Shown: positions 32,523 through 41,354 of the stretch, in pieces
Layout: every line of letters begins with the position of its first letter
Numbering within the stretch: the first letter of the stretch is position 1
NCBI GenBank assembly: GCA_902774815.1
Contig: CACYJV010000020.1
Location: forward strand, 1 to 60,876
Direction: 5' to 3'
Source of the DNA: an uncultured Prevotellaceae bacterium
GTDB lineage: Bacteria > Bacteroidota > Bacteroidia > Bacteroidales > Bacteroidaceae
Length of the DNA stretch: 60,876 bases
Made by a program: the position numbers and the translations under genes
Notes under the pieces: model-generated
The model's database searches: none
What the model was told of the DNA's origin: nothing
Seen by the model: the letters and a program-made list of their open reading frames with translations, nothing else

Positions 32523-33521
32523 ATGTCAGCAAAAACCCAACATAACAACATCCTGCTCGCCGTATTAGGATTCGTATCGGTGGTTGTCGTAGTAGGCCTC
32601 ATCGGTTTCTTCCTACTCGACCGTTCGCCTGAAACCATTCAGGGTGAAGTGGAAGTGAGCGAGTACCGCATCTCTTCAAAAGTGCCTGGACGTATTCTGG
32701 AACTACGTGTGAAGGAAGGCGACTATGTGCACGTGGGCGATACCCTCGCCATTCTGGATGCACCCGAGGTGCAAGCCAAGAAGACGCAGGCACAGAGCGC
32801 CGAAGATGCAGCTGCTGCGCTGAGCGATCTGGCTCAGGCTGGTGCACGTCAGGAACAAGTGAGTGGAGCCTACCAGCTCTGGCAGCAGGCCAAGGCAGGA
32901 CTTGAGATTGCCCAGAAGACCTACGAGCGTGTGCAACGCCTGTTCGATGAAGGTGTCATGACGGCCCAGAAGCGCGACGAGGCATTGGCCAACTACAAGG
33001 CCCTGCAAGCTCAGGAGAAAGCTGCCAAGAGCCAATACGATATGGCCGTGAATGGTGCGCGTCAACAGGAGAAGCGAGCAGCACAGGCTCAGGTGAACCG
33101 TGCTCGTGGTGCCGTTCAGGAGGTGCAGAGCTATATTCGCGAGACCGTCCAGATATCAAACGTTGAAGGCGAAGTGTCGAGCATCTATCCTAAGGTGGGT
33201 GAGCTCATCGGTACGGGTTCGCCTATCATGAGCATCTCTGTGATGAGCGACCTCTGGGGCACGTTCAATGTTCGCGAAGACCAACTCAACGGGTTAAAGA
33301 TTGGCGATACCTTCACCGCCTTTGCGCCAGCTTTCAACAAAGAGATCAAGATGAAGGTTTTCTATATCAAGGACGAGGGATCTTATGCCGTATGGAAAGC
33401 CACCAAGGCCAATGGCCAATACGACCTGAAGACCTTTGAGGTAAAGGCACGTCCTGAAGAGGTTTTCGAAGGACTACGTCCAGGCATGTCCTTGATTATC
33501 AAGGAGAAAAAGGTGAAGTAG
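32523..33521 (+). CDS. HlyD-family periplasmic adaptor
   Basis: 332 residues. One membrane segment at the N-terminus (ILLAVLGFVSVVVVVGLIGFFLL), a lipoyl-like half (VEVSEYRISSKVPGRILELRVKEGDYVHVGDTLAILDAPEV), a coiled-coil hairpin rich in Ala and Gln (about 85-195) and the closing lipoyl and beta-barrel parts (ISNVEGEVSSIYPKVGELIGTG). It links the inner-membrane permeases to TolC. Spacing to the permease gene is 28 bp. Confidence 0.93.
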   Translation: MSAKTQHNNILLAVLGFVSVVVVVGLIGFFLLDRSPETIQGEVEVSEYRISSKVPGRILELRVKEGDYVHVGDTLAILDAPEVQAKKTQAQSAEDAAAALSDLAQAGARQEQVSGAYQLWQQAKAGLEIAQKTYERVQRLFDEGVMTAQKRDEALANYKALQAQEKAAKSQYDMAVNGARQQEKRAAQAQVNRARGAVQEVQSYIRETVQISNVEGEVSSIYPKVGELIGTGSPIMSISVMSDLWGTFNVREDQLNGLKIGDTFTAFAPAFNKEIKMKVFYIKDEGSYAVWKATKANGQYDLKTFEVKARPEEVFEGLRPGMSLIIKEKKVK

Positions 33522-33549
33522 TAAGTTAAGAAGGTAGATTGGAAATCGT

Positions 33550-34713
33550 ATGTTGAAGCAAATACTTAACATAGCACTTCGCGAATGTGGAATCATGCGT
33601 CACAACATGATGTACCTGTTCGGCATGTTGGTATTCCCGATCCTTGTCACCGTGTTCTTCACGACCTTGATGCACGACGGTCAGCCCCAGGAGATGCCTG
33701 TGGGTATCGTCGACAACGACAATACCTCGACATCACGTGCACTCATCCGCAAACTCGATTCTTTCCAGGCAAGCCAAGTGGTTGCCTACTACCCCAACGT
33801 CAACGAGGCACGAAACGCCATCCAGCAGAACAAGATCTACGCGTTCCTCTACATACCGAAAGGAACAACCAGCGCCTTGCTCTCATCGCGACAGCCCAAG
33901 ATATCGTTCTACTACAGCCAGACATCGCTGACGGCTGGTGCATTACTGTTTCGCGATTTGAAGACTGTTGCCACATTGGGATCGGCAGGAGTCGGCCAGC
34001 AGATTATGCGTGCCAAGGGATTCACAGACAAGCAGATAGCGACGTTCCTTCAACCCATTGCCATTGACCTGCACATGATAGGCAATCCATGGGCAAGCTA
34101 CAATCTCTATCTCTCCACGATGCTCATCCCTGGTATCTTGATGCTCTTCATGTTTCTCATCACGGCCTATTCGCTGGGAACAGAGCTTAAGTTCGGCACG
34201 TCGAAGGAATGGATGGGCATGGCCGACAACAACATCATCGTTGCCCTGACAGGCAAACTGCTCCCGCAGTTCCTCATCTTCATCAGCATTTTCTATGTCT
34301 ACATGTACTACATGTTTGGCTACCTGAATTTCCCTCATCCAGGTGGTGTCGTCATGATCATGCTACTAGGTTTCCTGGCCGTCATCTCGAGTATCGGCTT
34401 TGGCATCTTTGCCTTTGGCCTCATGCCTTCGCTCCGTATGTCGATGAGTATCTGTTCGCTTTGGGCAATGCTGAGCTTCACCACAGCCGGAGCCACATTC
34501 CCCATCTCTGCCATGAGCCCTGCCATCGAAGCCTTGGCCGTGCTCTTCCCCTTGCGTCACTACTACATGATCTACCAGATTTGCATTTTCAACGGATTCC
34601 CGTTTGTCGATGCATGGTTCAACTTCATGGCACTCATCATCTTTGCTGCCCTACCCTTCTTCGTAGTGCTGAAGATCAGGCGTGCTATGCTGGAGTATGT
34701 GTATGTGCCTTGA
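33550..34713 (+). CDS. ABC-2 type transporter permease
   Basis: 387 residues: one N-terminal membrane segment (MMYLFGMLVFPILVTVFFTTL), a large periplasmic domain (about 45-190; MPVGIVDNDNTSTSRALIRKLD), and five C-terminal segments from LYLSTMLIPGILMLFMFLITAYSLG on, as in the YhgE/Pip and YbhR/YbhS half-transporters. It should pair with the next gene as a heterodimer. No ATP-binding protein is encoded in the operon. Confidence 0.9.
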   Translation: MLKQILNIALRECGIMRHNMMYLFGMLVFPILVTVFFTTLMHDGQPQEMPVGIVDNDNTSTSRALIRKLDSFQASQVVAYYPNVNEARNAIQQNKIYAFLYIPKGTTSALLSSRQPKISFYYSQTSLTAGALLFRDLKTVATLGSAGVGQQIMRAKGFTDKQIATFLQPIAIDLHMIGNPWASYNLYLSTMLIPGILMLFMFLITAYSLGTELKFGTSKEWMGMADNNIIVALTGKLLPQFLIFISIFYVYMYYMFGYLNFPHPGGVVMIMLLGFLAVISSIGFGIFAFGLMPSLRMSMSICSLWAMLSFTTAGATFPISAMSPAIEALAVLFPLRHYYMIYQICIFNGFPFVDAWFNFMALIIFAALPFFVVLKIRRAMLEYVYVP

Positions 34714-34743
34714 GGAAATAAAGAAGAATAAAGAAGTAAAAGA

Positions 34744-36015
34744 ATGAAAGAAACGCTGCTATATAGGATTAAGGAAGGAGTCCGGGATATGTGCTATATC
34801 TGGACGAAGGAGATGCGCCAGACCGTCACCGACGAGGGCGTGCTCATCTTCTTCCTTCTCGTGCCTATCCTCTATCCGCTGCTCTACTCGTGGGCTTACT
34901 CCAATGAGTTAGTCCGTGAAGTGCCTGTAGCCGTCGTTGATCTTTCGCACAGCCATCAGAGTCGCGAGTTCATCCGCGAGTTCGATGCTACTCCCGATGC
35001 AAAAGTGGCCTACTACTGTAACTCGCTCGACGAAGCACGTGCTTTGGTTGGCAAGCAGGTGGTACATGGCGTGCTCTACTTCCCAACAGATTTTCAGACA
35101 AACGTCCTTCGCATGGAGCAAAGCCACGTAGGTGTCTATTGCGACATGTCGCTCATGCTTGCCTATAAGGCCATCTTCCAGTCTGCACAAGCCGTGGCAA
35201 GCAATATGAGTTCAAAGATGCAGATTGCCCTCTCGGGCAACTACACCGACCGCGAAGATCAGATTTCGACAAAACCGTTGGAATTTGAAGAAGTGCCCGT
35301 GTTTAATCCAACTGGAGGCTACGGTTCGTTCCTTATCCCCGGCGTACTGATCCTCATCATCCAGCAGACCATGCTGTTGGGTATTGGACTTGCAGCAGGA
35401 ACAGCCCGTGAAAGCAACCGTTACCATGACCTCGTGCCCGTTTCGCGCCATTACAACGGCATTTTCCGTATCGTGTTGGGCAAGTCTATGGCCTACTTCA
35501 TGATTTATGCCGTCATTGCAGCCTATCTGACCATCATTGTTCCACGACTATTCGGATTCACGTCGTTACTTTCCGGTGCACCGTTGTTGGCACTCATGGT
35601 GCCTTACATTCTTTCTTGCATCTTCTTCGGCATGATGCTCAGCTGTCTGGTTCGCTATCGTGAGAACGTCATTCTGCTTGTAGTCTTCACTTCGCTGCCC
35701 TTCCTGTTCCTCTCTGGTATCTCTTGGCCACAGAGTAGCATTCCTGGCGCATGGCGAAGCATTGCCACGCTCTTGCCTTCGACATTCGGCATGCGTGGGT
35801 TCATACGCATCAATGGTATGGGAGCAACCCTGTCCGATATCCGTTTGGAATATCAAGCCCTATGGGTACTGACCATTGTCTACTTCTTTGCCACATGTCT
35901 GGTGTACCGATTCCAGATTATTGCTGCCCATAACCATGCCAACGAACGCATCAGGGTTCTGAAAGAGAAAGCCCATGCTGTCCGTGTGCGCAAGGAGGCC
36001 GGCGAACAGTCATAA
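34744..36015 (+). CDS. ABC-2 type transporter permease (second subunit)
   Basis: 423 residues with the same layout: membrane segment near 35-55 (GVLIFFLLVPILYPLLYSWAY), periplasmic domain (VPVAVVDLSHSHQSREFIREF), and five C-terminal segments (from GSFLIPGVLILIIQQTMLLGIGLAAG). RESNRYHD in the first cytoplasmic loop is the usual coupling region. The tail is basic and helical. Last gene of the tolC-hlyD-permease-permease operon; substrate unknown. A stem ATCCTTCA/TGAAGGAT (36042-36069) follows, without a T run. Confidence 0.9.
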   Translation: MKETLLYRIKEGVRDMCYIWTKEMRQTVTDEGVLIFFLLVPILYPLLYSWAYSNELVREVPVAVVDLSHSHQSREFIREFDATPDAKVAYYCNSLDEARALVGKQVVHGVLYFPTDFQTNVLRMEQSHVGVYCDMSLMLAYKAIFQSAQAVASNMSSKMQIALSGNYTDREDQISTKPLEFEEVPVFNPTGGYGSFLIPGVLILIIQQTMLLGIGLAAGTARESNRYHDLVPVSRHYNGIFRIVLGKSMAYFMIYAVIAAYLTIIVPRLFGFTSLLSGAPLLALMVPYILSCIFFGMMLSCLVRYRENVILLVVFTSLPFLFLSGISWPQSSIPGAWRSIATLLPSTFGMRGFIRINGMGATLSDIRLEYQALWVLTIVYFFATCLVYRFQIIAAHNHANERIRVLKEKAHAVRVRKEAGEQS

Positions 36016-36071
36016 GCCTTACGATAGTTTTCATCTTTTCCATCCTTCATAAGAAAAAATTGAAGGATTGC

Positions 36072-36102
36072 TTTGTCATGTCGATTATTTTTGCTTACTT
36101 TG
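36072..36102 (+). promoter_or_regulatory. Promoter of the nucleobase-uptake genes
   Basis: TTTG (36072-36075), 19 bases, TTACTTTG (36095-36102), one base off the consensus. Confidence 0.5.
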
Positions 36103-36133
36103 CATATTCCTTTTACATTAACCAATTATCTTT

Positions 36134-37447
36134 ATGAAAAGTTTCTTAAATCTTCTAGGCTTCGACGAAGCAAAACACAAAGTGAGGACCGAACTATTGG
36201 CTGGTCTCACGACCTTTCTAACTATGAGCTACATACTTGCTGTCAACCCACTCATCCTGGGTGATGCCGGCATGGACAAAGGTGCCGTATTCTCAGCCAC
36301 AGTAGTGGCTGCTGCCATCGCCACACTGGTCATGGCCTTCTATGCCCGACTTCCATTTGCCCTTGCATCAGGCATGGGATTGAATGCATTCTTTGCCTAC
36401 ACACTTGTTCTCGTCATGGGTTTCACTTGGCAACAGGCATTGGCTGCCGTATTCATTGAAGGTGTCATATTCATCCTACTCACAGCGTTCCGAGTTCGCG
36501 AAGCCATCGTGAATGCCATCCCGCTGAACCTGCGCTATGCCATCTCGGTAGGTATCGGCCTGTTCATTGCGTTTATCGGATTGAAAAATGGAGGTGTTAT
36601 CATAAAAAGCGATGCCACGGTGACCACACTCGCCCCTTGGACAGCCACGTCGCTCCTTGCCATTGGCGGTGTCATCCTCGGCTGCATCCTAATGGCCCTG
36701 AAGGTTCGTGGTGCCTTGTTCTATACGATTGTTGCCATGACGCTGATAGGCATCCCCATCGGTGTCACTCAGATACCGGAAGGATTCACAATACTCAGCA
36801 TGCCTGCCTCGTTAGAGCCCGTGGCCTTCCAATTAGACTTCTCACGCTTCCTTAGTTTCGACATTGAGTACTACATCATCGTGTTCACGCTGGTGTTCAT
36901 GGACCTCTTCGACACACTCGGCACGCTCATCGGTACATCAACAAGTGCGGGTATGGTTGACAAGAACGGACGCATCCATGGATTGAATCGCGCATTGATG
37001 GCCGATGCCATAGGAACTACGCTGGGTGCGCTCGCTGGCACATCTACCGTGACCACCTACGTGGAGAGCACCACCGGCATTGCTGCAGGCGGTCGCACAG
37101 GTCTCACTTCGTTTACGGTAGCCATGCTGTTCCTTGTGGCATTGTTCTTCTCGCCATTCTTCCTGATGATCCCTGCTGCCGCAACGACAAGTGCATTGGT
37201 ATTGGTAGGCGTACTGATGATTCGCACGATTACCAAGATCGACCTTTCCGATATTACCGAGGCCCTTCCCTGCTTCGTCACCATCCTCATGATGCCCTTC
37301 ACGGCAAGCATTGCCGAAGGTATCGTGTTGGGTATGCTCAGCTACGTGCTGGTGAAACTCCTCAGTGGACGCCATCGCGAAGTATCTATAGCCATGTATG
37401 TCCTGGCTGTCTTCTTTGTGCTGAAGTACGTAGCACCATTGCTGTAA
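36134..37447 (+). CDS. NCS2 nucleobase permease, AzgA-like
   Basis: 437 residues, about 12 to 14 membrane segments. EAKHKVRTELLAGLTTFLTMSYILAVNP, ASGMGLNAFFAYTLV and the FMDLFDTLGTLIGTS motif are diagnostic of the AzgA-like branch, which imports hypoxanthine, adenine or guanine with protons. The next two genes are a Tsx-like outer-membrane protein and a UraA-like permease, which supports nucleobase or nucleoside salvage. The C-terminal QAESTxxLxT-like segment appears as GTSTVTTYVESTTGI. Confidence 0.93.
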   Translation: MKSFLNLLGFDEAKHKVRTELLAGLTTFLTMSYILAVNPLILGDAGMDKGAVFSATVVAAAIATLVMAFYARLPFALASGMGLNAFFAYTLVLVMGFTWQQALAAVFIEGVIFILLTAFRVREAIVNAIPLNLRYAISVGIGLFIAFIGLKNGGVIIKSDATVTTLAPWTATSLLAIGGVILGCILMALKVRGALFYTIVAMTLIGIPIGVTQIPEGFTILSMPASLEPVAFQLDFSRFLSFDIEYYIIVFTLVFMDLFDTLGTLIGTSTSAGMVDKNGRIHGLNRALMADAIGTTLGALAGTSTVTTYVESTTGIAAGGRTGLTSFTVAMLFLVALFFSPFFLMIPAAATTSALVLVGVLMIRTITKIDLSDITEALPCFVTILMMPFTASIAEGIVLGMLSYVLVKLLSGRHREVSIAMYVLAVFFVLKYVAPLL

Positions 37448-37501
37448 TTCCAAAGAATATAATAATTAAAGCAGAATAGTAAATTATAACCATTAAACTT
37501 T

Positions 37502-38206
37502 ATGAAGAAACTGATTCTCTCCGCCATGCTACTGCTCATGGGCATGGCCATGCAGGCACAGAACGTGCAACTGCACTACGACTTTGGCAGGTTTATTTAT
37601 CCCGACGAAGAGGCTGGCCGCCAAAAGGTAACCATGACGCTCGAACAATTCAAGGCCGACAAGTGGGGTTCGTGGTTCTACTTCGTCGATATTGACTTTA
37701 GCCGCAAGTTCACTGAGGGTGCCTATACCGAGATTTCACGCGAGTTTAACCTCAGCAAGAAGCTGCCCATCGCTGCCCACGTTGAGTACAACGGCGGACT
37801 GAACCGCTTTGGCAGTTTCCAGCAGGCTGCCTTGCTGGGTGCCGCATGGAATGGACATTCGGCCGATTTCTCAAAGACCTACTCCGTACAACTCATGTAT
37901 AAGCGCTACTTCAAGAGCTATGAGTACACGCGCGGTTTCCACAGTTTCCAGCTGACGGGTGTTTGGGGGCTGAACTTTGCAAACGGCAAAGGAACGTTCT
38001 CTGGTTTCATTGATTTCTGGCGTGGTGAAAAGGTTAATGGTCACGGCCAGCTCGTCATGCTGACCGAGCCTCAACTTTGGTACAACGTGACGCCACACCT
38101 GAGCGTTGGCTCTGAGATTGAGATGAGTAGCAACTTCATCTACAACACTTTCAACGACAAGTCGTTCTTCATCAACCCGACTTTGGCTGTGAAGTGGAAT
38201 TTCTAA
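37502..38206 (+). CDS. DUF5020 outer-membrane protein (Tsx-like)
   Basis: 234 residues with signal peptide (to MQAQ). Alternating beta strands (NVQLHYDFGRFIY, WGSWFYFVDIDFS, FHSFQLTGVWGLNFANGKGTFSGFIDFWRG, LSVGSEIEMSSNFIY) and a C-terminal aromatic residue (VKWNF) describe a small beta-barrel. DUF5020 is related to the nucleoside channel Tsx. Lying between two nucleobase permeases, it is probably the outer-membrane gate of the uptake route. A heptamer tract covers its stop. Confidence 0.85.
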   Translation: MKKLILSAMLLLMGMAMQAQNVQLHYDFGRFIYPDEEAGRQKVTMTLEQFKADKWGSWFYFVDIDFSRKFTEGAYTEISREFNLSKKLPIAAHVEYNGGLNRFGSFQQAALLGAAWNGHSADFSKTYSVQLMYKRYFKSYEYTRGFHSFQLTGVWGLNFANGKGTFSGFIDFWRGEKVNGHGQLVMLTEPQLWYNVTPHLSVGSEIEMSSNFIYNTFNDKSFFINPTLAVKWNF

Positions 38207-38238
38207 AGCTCTAAACTCTCAACACTCAACTCTCAACT
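38203..38238. repeat. Heptamer tract between DUF5020 and the uracil permease
   Basis: CTAAAGC, then after one base CTAAACT, CTCAACA, CTCAACT, CTCAACT. It starts at the DUF5020 stop TAA (38204-38206) and ends three bases before the next ATG. Confidence 0.8.
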
Positions 38239-38241
38239 AAA

Positions 38242-39456
38242 ATGCCAACCCAACTCACCCCTACTCGCATGACCATTGTGGGCATTCAGTTCCTGTTTGT
38301 AGCCTTCGGCTCGACGGTACTGGTGCCTCTGCTCGTTGGTCTCAATCCCTCCACGGCATTATTCACCGCTGGTCTCGGCACGTTCATATTCCATCTGGTC
38401 ACCAAAGGCAAGGTCCCTATCTTCCTTGGCTCCAGCTTTGCCTTCATTGCCCCTATCATCTCTGCGTCCCAACAATGGGGAATGCCTGGCACACTGGCAG
38501 GTATCATTGGCGTTTCGCTGGTCTACTTCATCATGTCGGCCCTCATCAAGTGGCAAGGACAGAAGTTGTTGAATCGCCTCTTCCCACCTGTCGTCATAGG
38601 TCCCGTCATCATACTGATTGGACTATCGTTGTCGCCCTCAGCCGTCAACATGGCGAAAGAAAACTGGGTACTTGCCGTCATTTCGCTGGTAACAGCCATT
38701 CTGGTACTTACCCTGGGACGCGGACTGCTGAAACTCGTACCTGTCGTTTGTGGCATCATCGCAGGCTATATCGTAGCCCTATGCATGGGCGTTGTCGACC
38801 TTTCGACCGTTGAGACGGCAGCATGGTTCGCATTGCCACAGAGCATCAGCCACTTCCACCTGCCACAGTTCGCCTGGGAACCGTTCCTGTTCATGATTCC
38901 CGTGGCCATTGCACCTGTCATCGAGCATATCGGTGACGTCTATGTGGTAAGTGCCGTGGCCGAGAAGGACTTCGTGAAAGACCCAGGACTCCATCGCACC
39001 ATGTTCGGCGACGGACTTGCCTGTCTTTTTGCTGCATTCTTTGCAGGTCCTCCTGTAACCACCTATAGCGAAGTTACCGGAGCCATGCAGATAACGCGTG
39101 TTACCAGCCCGAAGGTCATCCGTATAGCAGCTGCCACAGCCATCGTTTTCTCTGTGATGGGTAAGCTCAGTGCCTTGTTGCAGAGCATTCCGAATGCCGT
39201 GCTCGGCGGCATCATGCTCTTGCTCTTCGGCACCATTGCTTCCGTTGGTGTGCAGAATCTCATCCACAACAAAGTTAACTTAAACTCCACCCGCAACATC
39301 ATCATTGTCAGCGTCACGCTCACGCTGGGCATAGGCGGCGCCGTGTTCAACTTCGGTTCATTTGCCCTCAGCGGCATCGGACTCTCGGCACTCACCGGCG
39401 TGATACTCAACCTGGTGTTGCCACGTGAGAAAGAATCCAATTCACCCAACCAATAA
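38242..39456 (+). CDS. Uracil/xanthine permease, UraA-like
   Basis: 404 residues, about 14 membrane segments. GIQFLFVAFGSTVLVPLLVGLNPSTALFTAGLGTFIFHLVTKGKVPIFLGSSFAFIAPI and MIPVAIAPVIEHIGDVYVVSA (the conserved Glu-His pair that binds uracil) are typical of UraA. PPVTTYSEVTGAMQITRV is the second substrate motif. It imports uracil or a similar base by proton symport. The alcohol dehydrogenase gene follows after 14 bp, suggesting read-through. Confidence 0.93.
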   Translation: MPTQLTPTRMTIVGIQFLFVAFGSTVLVPLLVGLNPSTALFTAGLGTFIFHLVTKGKVPIFLGSSFAFIAPIISASQQWGMPGTLAGIIGVSLVYFIMSALIKWQGQKLLNRLFPPVVIGPVIILIGLSLSPSAVNMAKENWVLAVISLVTAILVLTLGRGLLKLVPVVCGIIAGYIVALCMGVVDLSTVETAAWFALPQSISHFHLPQFAWEPFLFMIPVAIAPVIEHIGDVYVVSAVAEKDFVKDPGLHRTMFGDGLACLFAAFFAGPPVTTYSEVTGAMQITRVTSPKVIRIAAATAIVFSVMGKLSALLQSIPNAVLGGIMLLLFGTIASVGVQNLIHNKVNLNSTRNIIIVSVTLTLGIGGAVFNFGSFALSGIGLSALTGVILNLVLPREKESNSPNQ

Positions 39457-39470
39457 ATAACAAAAACCAA

Positions 39471-40652
39471 ATGAAAGACTTTCAGTATTACACTCCAACA
39501 CAAGTTGTGTTTGGAAAAGACTCTGAGGAGCAAGTGGCCCGCCTTGTGAAACACTATGGCGGCACAAAGGTATTAGTTCATTATGGTGGCCAGAGTGCCA
39601 TCCGTTCAGGTCTTCTCGACAAGATGTGCAACCTGCTTCGCGATGAAGGCATCAGTTTTGTCACGCTTGGGGGTGTAGTGCCGAACCCACGACTCTCAAA
39701 GGTTCATGAGGGCATTGACCTCTGCCGCCGCGAGGGTGTTGACTTCATCTTGGCAGTAGGTGGCGGTAGCGTCATCGACTCATCCAAAGCCATCGGCTAC
39801 GGCGTTCCCTATGAGGGCGATGTGTGGGACTTCTATCTTGGCAAAGCCACACCAAAGACGATGTTGCCACTTGCCACCGTTCTCACCATCCCTGCCGCAG
39901 GTAGCGAGATGAGCAACTCAAGCGTCATCACCAATGAAGACGGCGATGTGAAACTGGGTTACTCAAACGACCTCTCCCGCCCGAAGTTTGCCATCATGAA
40001 TCCTTGTCGTACCTTCACGCTGCCACCTTATCAGACCGCAGCCGGTGTCACCGATATCATGATGCACACGATGGAGCGCTATTTCTCTCACGACAACGAC
40101 ATGACGCTTACCGATGCCTTGGCTGAATCGCTGCTTCGCACCATGAAGGACGCAGTCTTTGCCGTGCTAAAGGATCCTTGCGACTACCGTAACCGTGCGC
40201 AAATCATGTGGGGAAGCAGCCTTGCTCACAACGGACTGACCGGATGCGGACTCAGCGACGACTGGGCTACCCATGAGCTGGAACATGAACTCAGCGGCAT
40301 GTTCGACGTCACCCATGGAGCAGGCCTCGCAGCTATCTGGCCCAGCTGGGCGCGCTATGTCTACCGTGAGAACGTGAGCCGCTTCGTGCAATTTGCAGTC
40401 AATGTGTTGGATGTGCCCAATGACTTCCACGATCCTGAGGGAACTGCTCTCAAAGGCATAGAGGCCATGGAGCGTTTCTATCATGCCATAGGCATGCCAA
40501 TCAACATCCATGAACTCATTGGCCGCGAAGTGACCGACGATGAGATAAAGGAAATGGTACGTAAGTGCAGCCGCGACTACGCAGTTACGCAGGGTTGCTT
40601 CAAGGTGCTGCAACCCGCTGATATGGAGGCTATCTACCAGATGGCACGCTAA
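39471..40652 (+). CDS. Iron-containing alcohol dehydrogenase (YqhD/butanol type)
   Basis: 393 residues. YTPTQVVFGKDSEEQ, the NAD(P) motif GGGSVIDSSKAI, and the metal ligands in AAGVTDIMMHTMERYF and ATHELEHELSGMFDVTHGAGLAAIWP identify the family. It reduces aldehydes to alcohols with NAD(P)H and Fe2+ or Zn2+. The Gly-Gly-Gly-Ser motif with Asp suggests NADPH preference as in YqhD, but this is inference. It ends 6 bp from the convergent acetyltransferase. Confidence 0.93.
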   Translation: MKDFQYYTPTQVVFGKDSEEQVARLVKHYGGTKVLVHYGGQSAIRSGLLDKMCNLLRDEGISFVTLGGVVPNPRLSKVHEGIDLCRREGVDFILAVGGGSVIDSSKAIGYGVPYEGDVWDFYLGKATPKTMLPLATVLTIPAAGSEMSNSSVITNEDGDVKLGYSNDLSRPKFAIMNPCRTFTLPPYQTAAGVTDIMMHTMERYFSHDNDMTLTDALAESLLRTMKDAVFAVLKDPCDYRNRAQIMWGSSLAHNGLTGCGLSDDWATHELEHELSGMFDVTHGAGLAAIWPSWARYVYRENVSRFVQFAVNVLDVPNDFHDPEGTALKGIEAMERFYHAIGMPINIHELIGREVTDDEIKEMVRKCSRDYAVTQGCFKVLQPADMEAIYQMAR

Positions 40653-40658
40653 CCTCTC

Positions 40659-41216
40659 CTACAGCGTTCTGACCACCCGGCAGGGATTGCCAACTGCAAT
40701 ACTGCCTGAGGGAATATCATTGACGACAACCGATCCAGCTCCAATGGTGACGTTGTCGCCAATGTTTATGCCTGGCAGAATCGTCACATTGCCACCTATC
40801 CACACATTATTTCCAATGGTAACGGGTCTGGCCCACTCGCGTCGCGAGTTGCGTTCAACAGGATCGGTGCTGTGGCAGGCAGTAAAGATGCTCACATTAG
40901 GACCAATGAAGCAATCGTCGCCAATCGTCACGGATGCCTCATCGAGCACAGTAAAATTAAAGTTGGCGAAGAAACGACGCCCCACGCTGATCTGCTTTCC
41001 ATAGTCACAATAGAAAGGCTGGTTAATGATGATGGCATCGTCGCCGATATGCCCAAGCAATTGTTTGAGCAGCTGCAGTTTCCCATCGCGATCGGAAGGT
41101 CGCAACAGGTTATAGTCGTGTATCACCTCCTTCACGGCATTCAGTTCACGCAACAGTTCCTCATCCGTTGCCGAATATTCCATGCCAGCCAGCATCTTTT
41201 CTTTCTCGGTCATCAT
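40659..41216 (-). CDS. Sugar O-acetyltransferase (Maa/LacA family)
   Basis: 185 residues. The N-terminal Mac domain (TEKEKMLAGMEYSATDEELLRELNAVKEVI) is followed by left-handed beta-helix hexapeptide repeats (IGDDCFIGPNVSIFTACHSTDPVERNSRREWARPVTIGNNVWIGGNVTILPGINIGDNVTIGAGSVV). The catalytic His is in ACHSTDP. It transfers acetyl from acetyl-CoA to maltose or galactoside-like sugars. Convergent with the dehydrogenase; upstream of mrp on the same strand order but separated by a heptamer region. Confidence 0.93.
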   Translation of the reverse strand: MMTEKEKMLAGMEYSATDEELLRELNAVKEVIHDYNLLRPSDRDGKLQLLKQLLGHIGDDAIIINQPFYCDYGKQISVGRRFFANFNFTVLDEASVTIGDDCFIGPNVSIFTACHSTDPVERNSRREWARPVTIGNNVWIGGNVTILPGINIGDNVTIGAGSVVVNDIPSGSIAVGNPCRVVRTL

Positions 41217-41230
41217 CTTTTTAAGTTTAT

Positions 41231-41352
41231 AAGAAACAAGGGATAAGGGGCAAGAGAATACTCTTTACAGACTGAAAAACTATTAGAATGAGATTTCTCT
41301 TACCACTTGCTCCTTACTTCTTGCCCCTTGCCCCTAACTTCTTGCCCCTTCT
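41231..41352. repeat. Two inverse heptamer tracts between mrp and the acetyltransferase
   Basis: 41231-41258: AAGAAAC, AAGGGAT, AAGGGGC, AAGAGAA. 41304-41352: CACTTGC, TCCTTAC, TTCTTGC, CCCTTGC, CCCTAAC, TTCTTGC, CCCTTCT, ending two bases from the mrp stop codon. The two tracts are roughly reverse complements, so the transcript could fold into a long hairpin. Confidence 0.85.
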
Positions 41353-41354
41353 CT

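Noticed and set aside
36042-36069. Terminator after the exporter operon
   Set aside because: An 8-bp stem is present, but the loop is long and no T run follows; kept only as a remark.
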